From Curvibacter sp. (GTDB lineage: Bacteria > Pseudomonadota > Gammaproteobacteria > Burkholderiales > Burkholderiaceae_C): a stretch of 5,629 bases of DNA. Shown here in pieces: positions 1-5,629 of this stretch. Each line of letters begins with the position of its first letter. Position 1 is the stretch's first letter. Position numbers and translations under genes: made by a program. Under the pieces are notes generated by a model. The model searched no databases. It saw only the letters and a program-made list of their open reading frames with translations, and was not told the origin of the DNA. The DNA is taken from the NCBI GenBank assembly GCA_003500955.1, contig DNQP01000016.1:6162-11790 (forward strand), in the 5' to 3' direction.

Positions 1-420
1 GTGGCCCGCCTGTCCCAGCAGGCTCGCAAGCTTGCCCCCAAGCTGCCCATCGCCGCCTCCGAGTGGGCCGCCACTGAGCAGCTGATCGAGCTCGGTGGCG
101 AGGTGGTGGAGGGCCTGATGATTGTGCAGGCCTACAACCGCGACGACACGTCCGAGCAGTTCCGCAGCTTTGCCGAGGCCTACCACAAGCGCTTTCAGCG
201 CGCACCCGGCTACAGCTCGGTTGCCGCATACGACGCAGCCACCGTGGTGTTGGAGTCGCTCAAGATCCGTCGCGAGGGCGAGAGCGTGAAAGCGGCCGCG
301 CTGCGCCATGGCCCCTTCCGTGGCCTGCAGCAGGACATGGTGTTCGACGCCAATGGCGACACTCAGCGCCGCGTCTATTTCACCGAGATCCGGGGTGGAC
401 GCTACCACCACATCAGGTGA
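1..420 (+). CDS. ABC transporter substrate-binding protein, branched-chain amino acid (LivK-like) type, 3' part
   Basis: This is the C-terminal 139 residues of a periplasmic type-1 solute-binding protein (Peripla_BP_6/LivK class), which would capture a small solute, often a branched-chain amino acid or another amide or acid, and deliver it to an inner-membrane ABC permease. The reading frame is open from base 1 to the TGA at 418-420. The visible part matches the end of the C-terminal lobe: a VEGLMIV strand around residues 37-43, a YSSVAAYDAATVV helix around 71-83, and the family's closing pattern G-F-x-G-L, then FDANGD (115-120) and a final strand ending in GGRYHHIR. Family members are usually about 370-400 residues, so roughly two thirds lies upstream of the window. 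The GTG at base 1 is most likely an internal valine codon. The signal peptide and ligand-contact residues of the N-lobe are not visible, so the ligand cannot be assigned. The gene converges on the EamA gene with 15 bp between the stop codons. Confidence 0.88.
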   Translation: MARLSQQARKLAPKLPIAASEWAATEQLIELGGEVVEGLMIVQAYNRDDTSEQFRSFAEAYHKRFQRAPGYSSVAAYDAATVVLESLKIRREGESVKAAALRHGPFRGLQQDMVFDANGDTQRRVYFTEIRGGRYHHIR

Positions 421-435
421 GCGGCAGGCCTTGTC

Positions 436-1341
436 TCAGCGTCGGACCGATGAAACGACGATGCCGGCGACGATGAGCACGAAGGCTGCGGCGTGGTAGA
501 GCTGCGGCAGCTCGCCCAGCAGCGCGGCTGACATCAGGGCCGCGAGCAGGGGCGTGAGGTTGCCGAAGAAGCTGGCCACCGTGGGGCCGGCGCGCTGCAC
601 GCCGATGCCCCAGGCGCGGTAGGCGAGCACGGCCGGGCCGACGGCGACGAAGACCAGCGCCGCGATCAAGGGCCAGCCCCAGACCGTGGGCTGGTCCGTC
701 ACCAGCCATTCACCCCCGGCGAACAGGGCGGACCAGGCCAGGCCGTAGACGATCTGCGCCATCAGGAAGGCGGCCCAGTCGCCGCGGATCGCGGCAGGCT
801 CGCCGCCCGGGCGTGCGAGCATCCAGCTGTAGAAGGCCCAGCAGACCGCGGCGATCAGGACGTAGACATCGCCCGCGACCAGCTGCACCTGCAGCAGCGC
901 CTCCAGATGTCCGCGGCTGAGCACCAGCAGCACGCCCGTGATCGACAGCACGGCCCCCAGCATCTGGCGCCGCGAAACCGGGGCTTCGAAAAACAGGCGG
1001 CCGATGAGCTGCATCCAGATCGGCATGCTCGCGGCCACCAGGGTCACGTTGATGGGGGAGGAGGTCTTGAGCGCGAGGTACTGCAGCGCGTTGTAGGCGC
1101 CCACGCTCAGCAGGCCCAGCCAGGCGAAACGCCGCCAGTGGGTCCAGAGCCCGCTGTCACGCCGCAGCACCCAGGCCGCCAGCGGCAGCAGGATCAGGCC
1201 GGCCAGGGCCCAGCGCAGCAGGTTGAGCATCATGGGCGGCACGAGCTCGGCCACCATGCGGCCGACGACGGCGTTGCCGGCCCACATCAGGGGCGGGATG
1301 GTCAGGAGCAGGGCAGTGGCAGGGGACAGTCGCGTGTGCAT
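436..1341 (-). CDS. EamA/DMT-superfamily inner-membrane transporter
   Basis: This is a 301-residue hydrophobic protein of the drug/metabolite transporter superfamily (EamA, RhaT/YdcZ-like exporters), which usually export metabolites or amino acids through the inner membrane. It has the family's duplicated layout of two five-helix EamA repeats. Estimated helices are 8-26, 36-58, 72-92, 97-118, 125-143, 157-176, 188-208, 222-243, 253-276 and 283-299. Family-typical pieces are PPLMWAGNAVVGR (16-28) with the following LRWALAG in helix 2, ASMPIWMQLIG at the start of helix 4 (104-114), and NLTPLLAALMSAALLGE (261-277), where the Asn-x-x-Pro and Gly-Glu pairs are characteristic. I chose the ATG at 1341 because the open frame continues upstream only into a non-homologous stretch antisense to the neighbouring gene, while helix 1 begins properly from this Met. 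No clear Shine-Dalgarno sequence precedes it. The substrate cannot be deduced. Confidence 0.9.
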   Translation of the reverse strand: MHTRLSPATALLLTIPPLMWAGNAVVGRMVAELVPPMMLNLLRWALAGLILLPLAAWVLRRDSGLWTHWRRFAWLGLLSVGAYNALQYLALKTSSPINVTLVAASMPIWMQLIGRLFFEAPVSRRQMLGAVLSITGVLLVLSRGHLEALLQVQLVAGDVYVLIAAVCWAFYSWMLARPGGEPAAIRGDWAAFLMAQIVYGLAWSALFAGGEWLVTDQPTVWGWPLIAALVFVAVGPAVLAYRAWGIGVQRAGPTVASFFGNLTPLLAALMSAALLGELPQLYHAAAFVLIVAGIVVSSVRR

Positions 1342-1347
1342 GCACGG

Positions 1348-1376
1348 ACTGTAGCAAGCCCGGGCGGGCGCGTCGC
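1348..1376 (-). promoter_or_regulatory. Candidate promoter of the EamA gene (extended -10)
   Basis: Read on the minus strand, bases 1356 to 1348 give TGCTACAGT, an extended -10 (TGn) followed by a hexamer matching TATAAT at four of six positions. With a 17-bp spacer, the -35 position (1376-1371) reads GCGACG, a weak three-of-six match to TTGACA. The expected transcription start falls about seven bases after the -10, at base 1341, which is the A of the ATG. This is a motif match only and needs experimental support. Confidence 0.3.
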
Positions 1377-1379
1377 AGG

Positions 1380-1408
1380 CTGCAGCACGAGGGAGGCTCC
1401 CGTAGAAT
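1380..1408 (+). promoter_or_regulatory. Candidate promoter of the quinone oxidoreductase gene
   Basis: TAGAAT at 1403-1408 is a five-of-six match to the sigma-70 -10 box. It sits upstream of a good ribosome-binding site and would give a leader of about 20 bases. A 17-bp spacer places CTGCAG (1380-1385) at -35, a poor two-of-six match, so the promoter may be weak, activator-dependent or mis-placed. Its -35 position nearly abuts that of the divergent promoter for the EamA gene, so a single regulator bound here could affect both. Confidence 0.4.
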
Positions 1409-1419
1409 CGCCGCCACCT

Positions 1420-1426
1420 TGAGGAG
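1420..1426 (+). promoter_or_regulatory. Ribosome-binding site of the quinone oxidoreductase gene
   Basis: TGAGGAG lies nine bases before the ATG at 1436. It is the clearest Shine-Dalgarno sequence in the window and fixes the start of the downstream gene. Confidence 0.75.
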
Positions 1427-1435
1427 ACACACACC

Positions 1436-2431
1436 ATGACCCAGAATCGTTTTCGTGCCGTGCGCATCCAGCAGCATGGTGGCCCCGAGCAGATGCAGAT
1501 CGTCGAGGTGACGGTGGGTGAGCCCGGCCCGGGCGAGGTGCGCATCCGCCACCAGGCCTGCGGCCTGAACTTCATCGACGTCTACCAGCGCGAAGGCGTG
1601 TACCAGCTGCCCATGCCGGCGCAGCTGGGCATGGAGGGCGCAGGCGTTATCGAGGCCGTGGGTGCGGGCGTGACGCACCTGAAGGTCGGCGACCGTGCTG
1701 CCTATGCCAGCCAGCCCCCGGGCGCCTATTGCGATGTGCGCGTGATGCCGGCCAAGTGCGTCTGCAAGCTGCCGGACAACATCTCTTTCGAGACCGGCGC
1801 GGCCATGATGCTCAAGGGCCTGACCGCACAGTACCTGCTCAACAAGACGCGGCCCGTCGAGGGCCTGCAGCCCGGTGACCACGTGCTCTTCCACGCGGCG
1901 GCCGGCGGCGTGGGCCTGATCGCCTGCCAGTGGGCCCGGGCCCTCGGTCTGCAGCTCATCGGCACCGCAGGCTCGGACGCCAAGTGTGCGCTGGCCAAGG
2001 CCAACGGCGCGGCCCACGTGATCAACTACAACACGGAAGACTTCGTGGCGCGCGTCAAGGACATCACCGGCGGCAAGGGTGTCAAGGTGGTCTACGACTC
2101 GGTGGGCAAGGACACCTGGGACAAGTCGCTCGACTGCCTACGGCCCTTCGGCCTCATGGCCAGCTTCGGCAATTCCTCCGGCGTGGTGCCGCCGTTTGCG
2201 CCCGGCAGCCTGGCGGCGAAAGGCTCGATCTATGTGACGCGCCAGACGCTCTTCACCCACATCGCCACACGTGAGAGCACGCAGGCCATGGCCGACGACC
2301 TGTTCGCCATGGTCGGCAGTGGCAAGGTGAACATCCACATCGCCCAGCGCTATGCGCTGGAGCAGGTGCAGCAGGCCCACCGCGACCTCGAGGCCCGCAA
2401 GACCACGGGCAGCACCATCCTCACGCTCTGA
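1436..2431 (+). CDS. qor: NADPH:quinone oxidoreductase (zeta-crystallin-like, zinc-independent MDR)
   Basis: This 331-residue medium-chain dehydrogenase/reductase of the quinone oxidoreductase branch would use NADPH in the cytoplasm to reduce quinones. From memory it resembles E. coli Qor closely along its whole length, about 327 residues. The N-terminal GroES-like domain (about 1-120) carries HGGPE (14-18) and GLNFIDVYQREGVY (43-56). The Rossmann domain (about 125-265) carries KGLTAQYLL (127-135) and the nucleotide-binding stretch HAAAGGVGLIACQWA (153-167), followed by VVYDSVGKDTW (218-228), SLDCL and SFGNSSG (243-249). The Cys/His/Glu ligands of zinc alcohol dehydrogenases are not present in the usual arrangement, as expected for this branch. 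The start is supported by TGAGGAG nine bases upstream and by length. The gene stands alone on its strand, divergent from the EamA gene and convergent with the UbiB-like gene, with 16 bp between the stops. The physiological quinone is not known from sequence. Confidence 0.95.
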   Translation: MTQNRFRAVRIQQHGGPEQMQIVEVTVGEPGPGEVRIRHQACGLNFIDVYQREGVYQLPMPAQLGMEGAGVIEAVGAGVTHLKVGDRAAYASQPPGAYCDVRVMPAKCVCKLPDNISFETGAAMMLKGLTAQYLLNKTRPVEGLQPGDHVLFHAAAGGVGLIACQWARALGLQLIGTAGSDAKCALAKANGAAHVINYNTEDFVARVKDITGGKGVKVVYDSVGKDTWDKSLDCLRPFGLMASFGNSSGVVPPFAPGSLAAKGSIYVTRQTLFTHIATRESTQAMADDLFAMVGSGKVNIHIAQRYALEQVQQAHRDLEARKTTGSTILTL

Positions 2432-2440
2432 AGCGTTGTC

Positions 2441-2450
2441 TGAGCGCTCA
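2441..2450. repeat. Perfect 10-bp palindrome at convergent gene ends
   Basis: TGAGCGCTCA is its own reverse complement. Its right half holds the stop codon of the UbiB-like gene on the minus strand. Its left half holds a TGA that is in frame with the quinone oxidoreductase gene, 12 bases past that gene's true stop at 2429-2431. There is no loop and no T-run, so it is not a standard intrinsic terminator. It may be chance, a dual back-up stop or a protein-binding site. Confidence 0.5.
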
Positions 2451-4151
2451 CAGGTCTTCGTCGTCGTGACGATGGCTGCGCCAGATCGCGCGGCCCAGCC
2501 AGAAGGCACCGATGCCGGCGCCGAGGAAGCCCAGCAGGCCGAAGGCCGGCAGTCCCAGCAGGGTGGGGCCGCCCCCGACCGTCATCACGATGGAGGAACC
2601 GATGATCAGCGCTGCAATGATCAGTGCGAGCGAGAGCCGGTTGGCCGCGCGGTCGAGCTGGTCGCCCACGCGGCGCAGTGAGCGGCTTTCGATGTCCAGG
2701 CCCATGCGCCCCTGGCGCGCGCGGCGCAGCAGCTGACCGAGGTCCTGCGGCAGCTGCTCCGCCATCTCGAGCACGCGCAGCCAGGAGCCCCAGGCGCGCC
2801 GGGCCAGGGCGCGCGGCCGGTAGCGGGCGCGCATGACCTGCCGCAGCAGAGGCAGGGCCTCGGTGGCCATGTGGAAGCCGGGGTCCAGGCCGCGGCCCAG
2901 GCCCTCGAGCGTGATGAAGGTCTTGATCAGCAAGGCCAGGTCTGGCGGCAGCGCCAGCCGGTTCTCGCGCAGGATGGCCGTCACGTCGACCAGCATCTGT
3001 CCCAGGCTGAGCTCAGCGAGTGGCGTGCCGTGGTACTGGTCGATGAAAGCCTCGACCTCGGCCTCGAGCCGCTCCGGTGCCACGGTCTGGCCGTTGCGTG
3101 TCCATTCGAGCAGCACATCCACCACCCCCTGCGGCTCGCGTTGCACCAGGCCCAGCAGCAGCTTGAGCAGCTGCTGGCGGCGCCGCTGCGTCAGATGTCC
3201 GACCATGCCGAAGTCGATGAAGGCGATGCGGTGCTCCGGCAGGTAGAAGACATTGCCCGGGTGCGGATCGGCGTGGAAGTAGCCGTCCTCGACGATCATC
3301 TTGAGCACCGCCTGCGCGCCGCGCTGCGCCAGCAGCCGCCGGTCCAGCCCCGCCGTGGCGAGCTGATCCAGTGACTGGCCGGGGATGCCCACGACCAGGT
3401 CCTGCACGTTGACGCGTTCGTGGGTCCAGGCCCAGTGGATGCGCGGGATGCGGACCCAGGGAAAGGCCGCCATGTTACGGGCCAGACGTTCGGCGCTGCG
3501 GCATTCACTGGCCAGATCCAGCTCGCGGTGCAGCGAGCGGCCGAACTCGTGCAGCAGCTGGCGGGGACGGTAGGGTGCCAGCGCCGGCAGCTCGGCTTCG
3601 GCCAGGGCCGCCAGACGGTCGAGCAGGCGCAGGTCGGCGTCGATCACCTCGCGGATGCCAGGCCGGCGGATCTTGACGACCACCTCGGTGCCATCGTGCA
3701 GCCGCGCGCGGTGCACCTGGGCGATGGAGGCGGCGGCCAGCGGCTCGGGGTCGAACCAGGCGAAGACTTCTTCGGGTTCGCCCCCCAGGTCCTCGCGCAG
3801 CTGCGGCCGCAGGCTCTCGAAGGGAACGGCGGGCACCTGGCTGTGCAGCCGCTCAAACTCGGCGATCCATGCGGGGCCGAACATGTCGGCGCGGCCGGCG
3901 AGGATCTGGCCCAGCTTGACGAAGGTGGGGCCCAGCTCTTCCAGTGCCTTGCGCAGCTGCACGGGCGGTGGCAGCTGGGCCAGGTCGGCCGCGTGGTCCC
4001 AGTGCAGGCGGTGTCCCGCTTTCTCCAGCGCACCGGCCAGGCCCCAGCGGCGCACCAGCTCGCCCAGGCCGTGGCGCACCAGCACGCCTGCGATTTCCTG
4101 CAGGCGGCCCAGATTGCTGCGTCTGACACCGTGATGCGTGGCGGCGCTCAT
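2448..4151 (-). CDS. ABC1/AarF/UbiB-family atypical protein kinase-like protein, membrane-anchored
   Basis: This 567-residue protein belongs to the UbiB/ADCK family of protein-kinase-like ATPases, whose best-known members support ubiquinone synthesis or the handling of quinones and other lipids at the inner membrane. All signature pieces are present: the KxGQ motif KLGQ (79-82), the alanine-rich loop AAASIAQVHRA (139-149), the presumed ATP-contacting Lys in VVVKIRRPG (K160), ExD (E210-D212), the catalytic-loop analogue HADPHPGN (293-300, D295 and N300) and the metal-binding DFG (313-315). Two likely membrane helices close the protein (about 505-524 and 530-555), then a short charged tail. E. 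coli UbiB, as I recall it, has HADMHPGN and IDCG, so the HADPHPGN/IDFG pattern suggests a paralogous UbiB-family branch and not the canonical UbiB of the ubiE-ubiJ-ubiB cluster; I therefore give no symbol. The ATG at 4151 follows lspA by 25 bp on the same strand, so co-transcription is likely. Only a poor GGTGG precedes the ATG. Confidence 0.92.
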   Translation of the reverse strand: MSAATHHGVRRSNLGRLQEIAGVLVRHGLGELVRRWGLAGALEKAGHRLHWDHAADLAQLPPPVQLRKALEELGPTFVKLGQILAGRADMFGPAWIAEFERLHSQVPAVPFESLRPQLREDLGGEPEEVFAWFDPEPLAAASIAQVHRARLHDGTEVVVKIRRPGIREVIDADLRLLDRLAALAEAELPALAPYRPRQLLHEFGRSLHRELDLASECRSAERLARNMAAFPWVRIPRIHWAWTHERVNVQDLVVGIPGQSLDQLATAGLDRRLLAQRGAQAVLKMIVEDGYFHADPHPGNVFYLPEHRIAFIDFGMVGHLTQRRRQQLLKLLLGLVQREPQGVVDVLLEWTRNGQTVAPERLEAEVEAFIDQYHGTPLAELSLGQMLVDVTAILRENRLALPPDLALLIKTFITLEGLGRGLDPGFHMATEALPLLRQVMRARYRPRALARRAWGSWLRVLEMAEQLPQDLGQLLRRARQGRMGLDIESRSLRRVGDQLDRAANRLSLALIIAALIIGSSIVMTVGGGPTLLGLPAFGLLGFLGAGIGAFWLGRAIWRSHRHDDEDL

Positions 4152-4176
4152 GCCACCAGTATCGCCGACCGCGGGA

Positions 4177-4668
4177 TCAGTGGCGAGAGCGGCGCACCCG
4201 CAGGATCTCGTCGAGCAGCAGCAGGATCACGCCCAGGGTGATGGCGCTGTCGGCCAGGTTGAAGGCCGGGAAATGCCAGTTGCCGATGTGAAAGTCCACC
4301 ATGTCGACCACGTAGCCATGCACCAGGCGGTCGACCACATTGCCGATGGCGCCGCCCATGATGCAGGCCAGGGCCAGACAGAAGAGCCTCTGCCCCGCAT
4401 GGCTGCGCATGAGATGGATCATGAAACCGGTGGCCACCACGCCGATGCCGACGAAGAACCAGCGTTGCCAGCCCCCGGCCCCGGCCAGGAAAGAGAAGGC
4501 CGCGCCGCTGTTGTGCACACGCACGAGATTGAGCCACTCGGTCAGGTAGGTGCTCTCACCCAAGCGGTAGTAGTGCAGGATGGCGACCTTGCTGAGCTGG
4601 TCCAGCACCAGGATCAGCAAGGCGATGCCCAGCCACTTGGCCAGGCCCCCGTTCTGCGCCCGGCCCAT
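4177..4668 (-). CDS. lspA: Lipoprotein signal peptidase (signal peptidase II)
   Basis: This 163-residue inner-membrane aspartyl protease cleaves the signal peptide of prolipoproteins after Lgt has attached diacylglycerol to the lipobox cysteine. Length and motifs are normal for the family: D23 in helix 1 (LVLDQLSK, 20-27), NSGAAFSFL (53-61), [11 protein letters not shown] (105-115) with catalytic D113, VVDMVDFH (120-127) and FNLADSAI (136-143) with catalytic D140. Four membrane helices are expected, at about 11-29, 67-86, 94-112 and 137-155. I chose the ATG at 4668 although the frame is open to 4785, because the upstream part is out-of-frame antisense-free ileS coding DNA and the family starts here. 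Its A is the last base of the ileS TGA stop (TGATG), so translation is probably coupled to ileS. No strong separate ribosome-binding site is visible. ileS-lspA is a common conserved pair in bacteria. Confidence 0.97.
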   Translation of the reverse strand: MGRAQNGGLAKWLGIALLILVLDQLSKVAILHYYRLGESTYLTEWLNLVRVHNSGAAFSFLAGAGGWQRWFFVGIGVVATGFMIHLMRSHAGQRLFCLALACIMGGAIGNVVDRLVHGYVVDMVDFHIGNWHFPAFNLADSAITLGVILLLLDEILRVRRSRH

Positions 4669-5629
4669 CAGGCCACCCGGCGCGTTTCGCCCGCGCCGTA
4701 GAGGTTGCTGGTGCAGCGGCAGCAGAGCGTGGGATGTGCGGCATCGTGGCCCACATCGTCGCGGTAGTGCCAGCAGCGTTCGCATTTCTGATCTGTCGAA
4801 GGATTGACGTCGACAGACAGTCCGCTTCCCTTGACATGCTCAAGCGCGACTTGCGAGGTGATGAAGACAAACTTGAGATCGTCGCCGAGCGAAGCGAGTT
4901 CTGAGAAGACTGGATCGTCGCAGCGAATCAGGATGTTCGCTTGAAGGGACGCCCCTATCTGTCCCGCAGTACGCTTTTCCTCAATCTTTTTGTTGACCAA
5001 GTCCCGGACTTGATGGATGTCCCCCCACTTGGCCAGCAGCGCGGCGTCGGGTTTGGCGAGGTCCGAGTAGGTTTCCATGAAGATGGATTCGGACGTGCCG
5101 AACACCTTCCAGGCCTCCTCGGCCGTGAAGCTCAGGAAAGGCGCCATCCAGCGCAGCATGGCATGCGTGATCTGGTACAGCGCGGTCTGCGCGCTGCGGC
5201 GTGCCAGCGACTTGGGGGCGGTGGTGTAGAGCCGGTCCTTGAGCACATCGAGGTAGAACGCGCCCAGGTCTTCCGAGCAATAGACCTGCAGCTTGGCCAC
5301 CACCGGGTGGAACTCGTAGACCTCGTAGTGCGCCAGGATCTCGGCCTGCAGCTCGGCCGCACGCGCCAGCGCGTAGCGGTCGATCTCCAGCAGCTGGTCG
5401 GCGGGGACCGCGTCCTTCGCGGGATCGAAGTCGCTGACATTGGCTAGCAGGAAGCGCAGGGTGTTGCGGATGCGGCGGTAGGCGTCGACCACGCGCGCCA
5501 GGATCTTGTCGTCGATACCCAGGTCGCCCGAGTAGTCGGTGGCCGCGCACCAGAGGCGGATGATCTCGGCACCCATCTTGTTGCTGATTTCCTGCGGCGC
5601 GACCGTGTTGCCCAGCGACTTGGACATCT
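4668..5629 (-). CDS. ileS: Isoleucyl-tRNA synthetase, C-terminal part
   Basis: This is the C-terminal 319 residues of the cytoplasmic class Ia enzyme that charges tRNA-Ile. The window edge cuts the gene inside the KMSKS loop: the first full codons read MSKSLGN, and the two bases beyond them (5628-5629) fit the last two of a Lys AAG codon. Next come the stem-contact and anticodon-binding helical domain (about 35-190 here, with [15 protein letters not shown] and [13 protein letters not shown]), a junction domain (about 200-275) and a terminal zinc ribbon with C282-x2-C285 and C302-x2-C305, as in E. coli IleS. An additional Cys (C303) lies inside the second pair. The full protein should be about 940 residues; the HIGH motif and editing domain lie outside the window. 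Base use changes within the gene: bases about 4800-5040 are near 55% GC and include an ATA codon (4956-4958), while the upstream part is about 63-73%. The stop overlaps the lspA start by one base. Confidence 0.97.
   Translation of the reverse strand, partial: MSKSLGNTVAPQEISNKMGAEIIRLWCAATDYSGDLGIDDKILARVVDAYRRIRNTLRFLLANVSDFDPAKDAVPADQLLEIDRYALARAAELQAEILAHYEVYEFHPVVAKLQVYCSEDLGAFYLDVLKDRLYTTAPKSLARRSAQTALYQITHAMLRWMAPFLSFTAEEAWKVFGTSESIFMETYSDLAKPDAALLAKWGDIHQVRDLVNKKIEEKRTAGQIGASLQANILIRCDDPVFSELASLGDDLKFVFITSQVALEHVKGSGLSVDVNPSTDQKCERCWHYRDDVGHDAAHPTLCCRCTSNLYGAGETRRVA

Noticed and set aside
1..3. The GTG at base 1 as a true start codon
   Set aside because: The protein from this point is only the C-terminal third of a family with a two-lobed fold and a signal peptide. 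The GTG coincides with the window edge and is most likely an internal Val codon.
421..435. A terminator between the binding-protein gene and the EamA gene
   Set aside because: The 15-bp gap holds no hairpin followed by a T-run on either strand.
907..1422. A 171-codon plus-strand open frame opposite the EamA gene
   Set aside because: Its product is rich in His, Gln and Gly repeats typical of the strand opposite a hydrophobic membrane protein gene. It lies wholly antisense to well-supported coding DNA.
1342..1575. An N-terminal extension of the EamA protein to the ATG at 1575
   Set aside because: The extra 78 residues have no membrane-protein character, are antisense to the quinone oxidoreductase start, and precede a normal first helix that begins right after the Met at 1341.
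1157..2017. A 286-codon minus-strand open frame spanning the divergent region and half of the quinone oxidoreductase
   Set aside because: It crosses the intergenic promoter region and overlaps two strongly supported genes in wrong frames. Its composition is that of a shadow frame.
2424..2450. A stem-loop terminator between the quinone oxidoreductase and UbiB-like genes
   Set aside because: Only a 5-bp stem (CGCTC with GAGCG) around a 13-base loop can be drawn, with no T-run, which is too weak to call.
3420..4241. A 273-codon plus-strand open frame opposite the UbiB-like gene
   Set aside because: It is antisense to a gene with a complete set of family motifs. Its product is low-complexity, rich in Gln, Ala, Gly and His, with no recognisable domain, as expected for a shadow frame in GC-rich DNA.
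4138..4701. A 187-codon plus-strand open frame opposite lspA
   Set aside because: It is antisense to lspA, which carries all its catalytic motifs. The predicted product is His/Gln-rich with no domain.
4669..4785. An N-terminal extension of LspA to the ATG at 4785
   Set aside because: The extra 39 residues are Arg/Leu-rich and out of frame over the end of ileS. Starting at 4668 gives the normal family length of 163 residues and a usual stop-start overlap.

Overview
The window is GC-rich chromosomal DNA carrying tightly packed housekeeping and transport genes. The high GC, the strong G/C preference at third codon positions and the protein sequences (LspA, IleS, QOR and LivK-type binding protein) suggest a betaproteobacterium, most likely Burkholderiales and perhaps Comamonadaceae-like. 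That assignment is inferred from general resemblance; no search was run.

Layout from left to right: (1) 1-420, plus strand, is the C-terminal part of a periplasmic ABC-transporter substrate-binding protein of the branched-chain amino acid (LivK/Peripla_BP_6) type, cut by the window edge. (2) 436-1341, minus strand, is a ten-helix EamA/DMT-family inner-membrane transporter that converges on the first gene. (3) 1342-1435 is a 94-bp divergent intergenic region that should hold the promoters of both flanking genes. (4) 1436-2431, plus strand, is a zinc-independent NADPH:quinone oxidoreductase very like E. coli Qor. (5) 2448-4151, minus strand, is an ABC1/AarF/UbiB-family atypical kinase with two C-terminal membrane helices. 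(6) 4177-4668, minus strand, is lspA, signal peptidase II. (7) 4668-5629, minus strand, is the C-terminal third of ileS, from the KMSKS loop to the terminal zinc ribbon, cut by the window edge.

Genes 7, 6 and 5 run in one direction as ileS-lspA-(UbiB-like). The ileS/lspA junction is a one-base TGATG overlap, and 25 bp separate lspA from the UbiB-like gene, so they probably form one transcription unit. ileS-lspA is a widely conserved pair. The UbiB-like gene behind it is a less expected passenger. It lies next to, but convergent with, a quinone oxidoreductase, so two genes with a possible link to quinones are neighbours, though they are not co-transcribed.

No RNA genes, mobile elements, CRISPR arrays, long repeats or convincing intrinsic terminators were seen. 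No stretch over 300 bases lacks a gene; the longest gap is the 94-bp divergent region. I did not find a previously undescribed system here. The points most worth a second look are a local drop in GC with rare codons inside the 3' part of ileS, the placement of the UbiB-family paralogue behind lspA, and a possible leaderless start for the EamA transporter.
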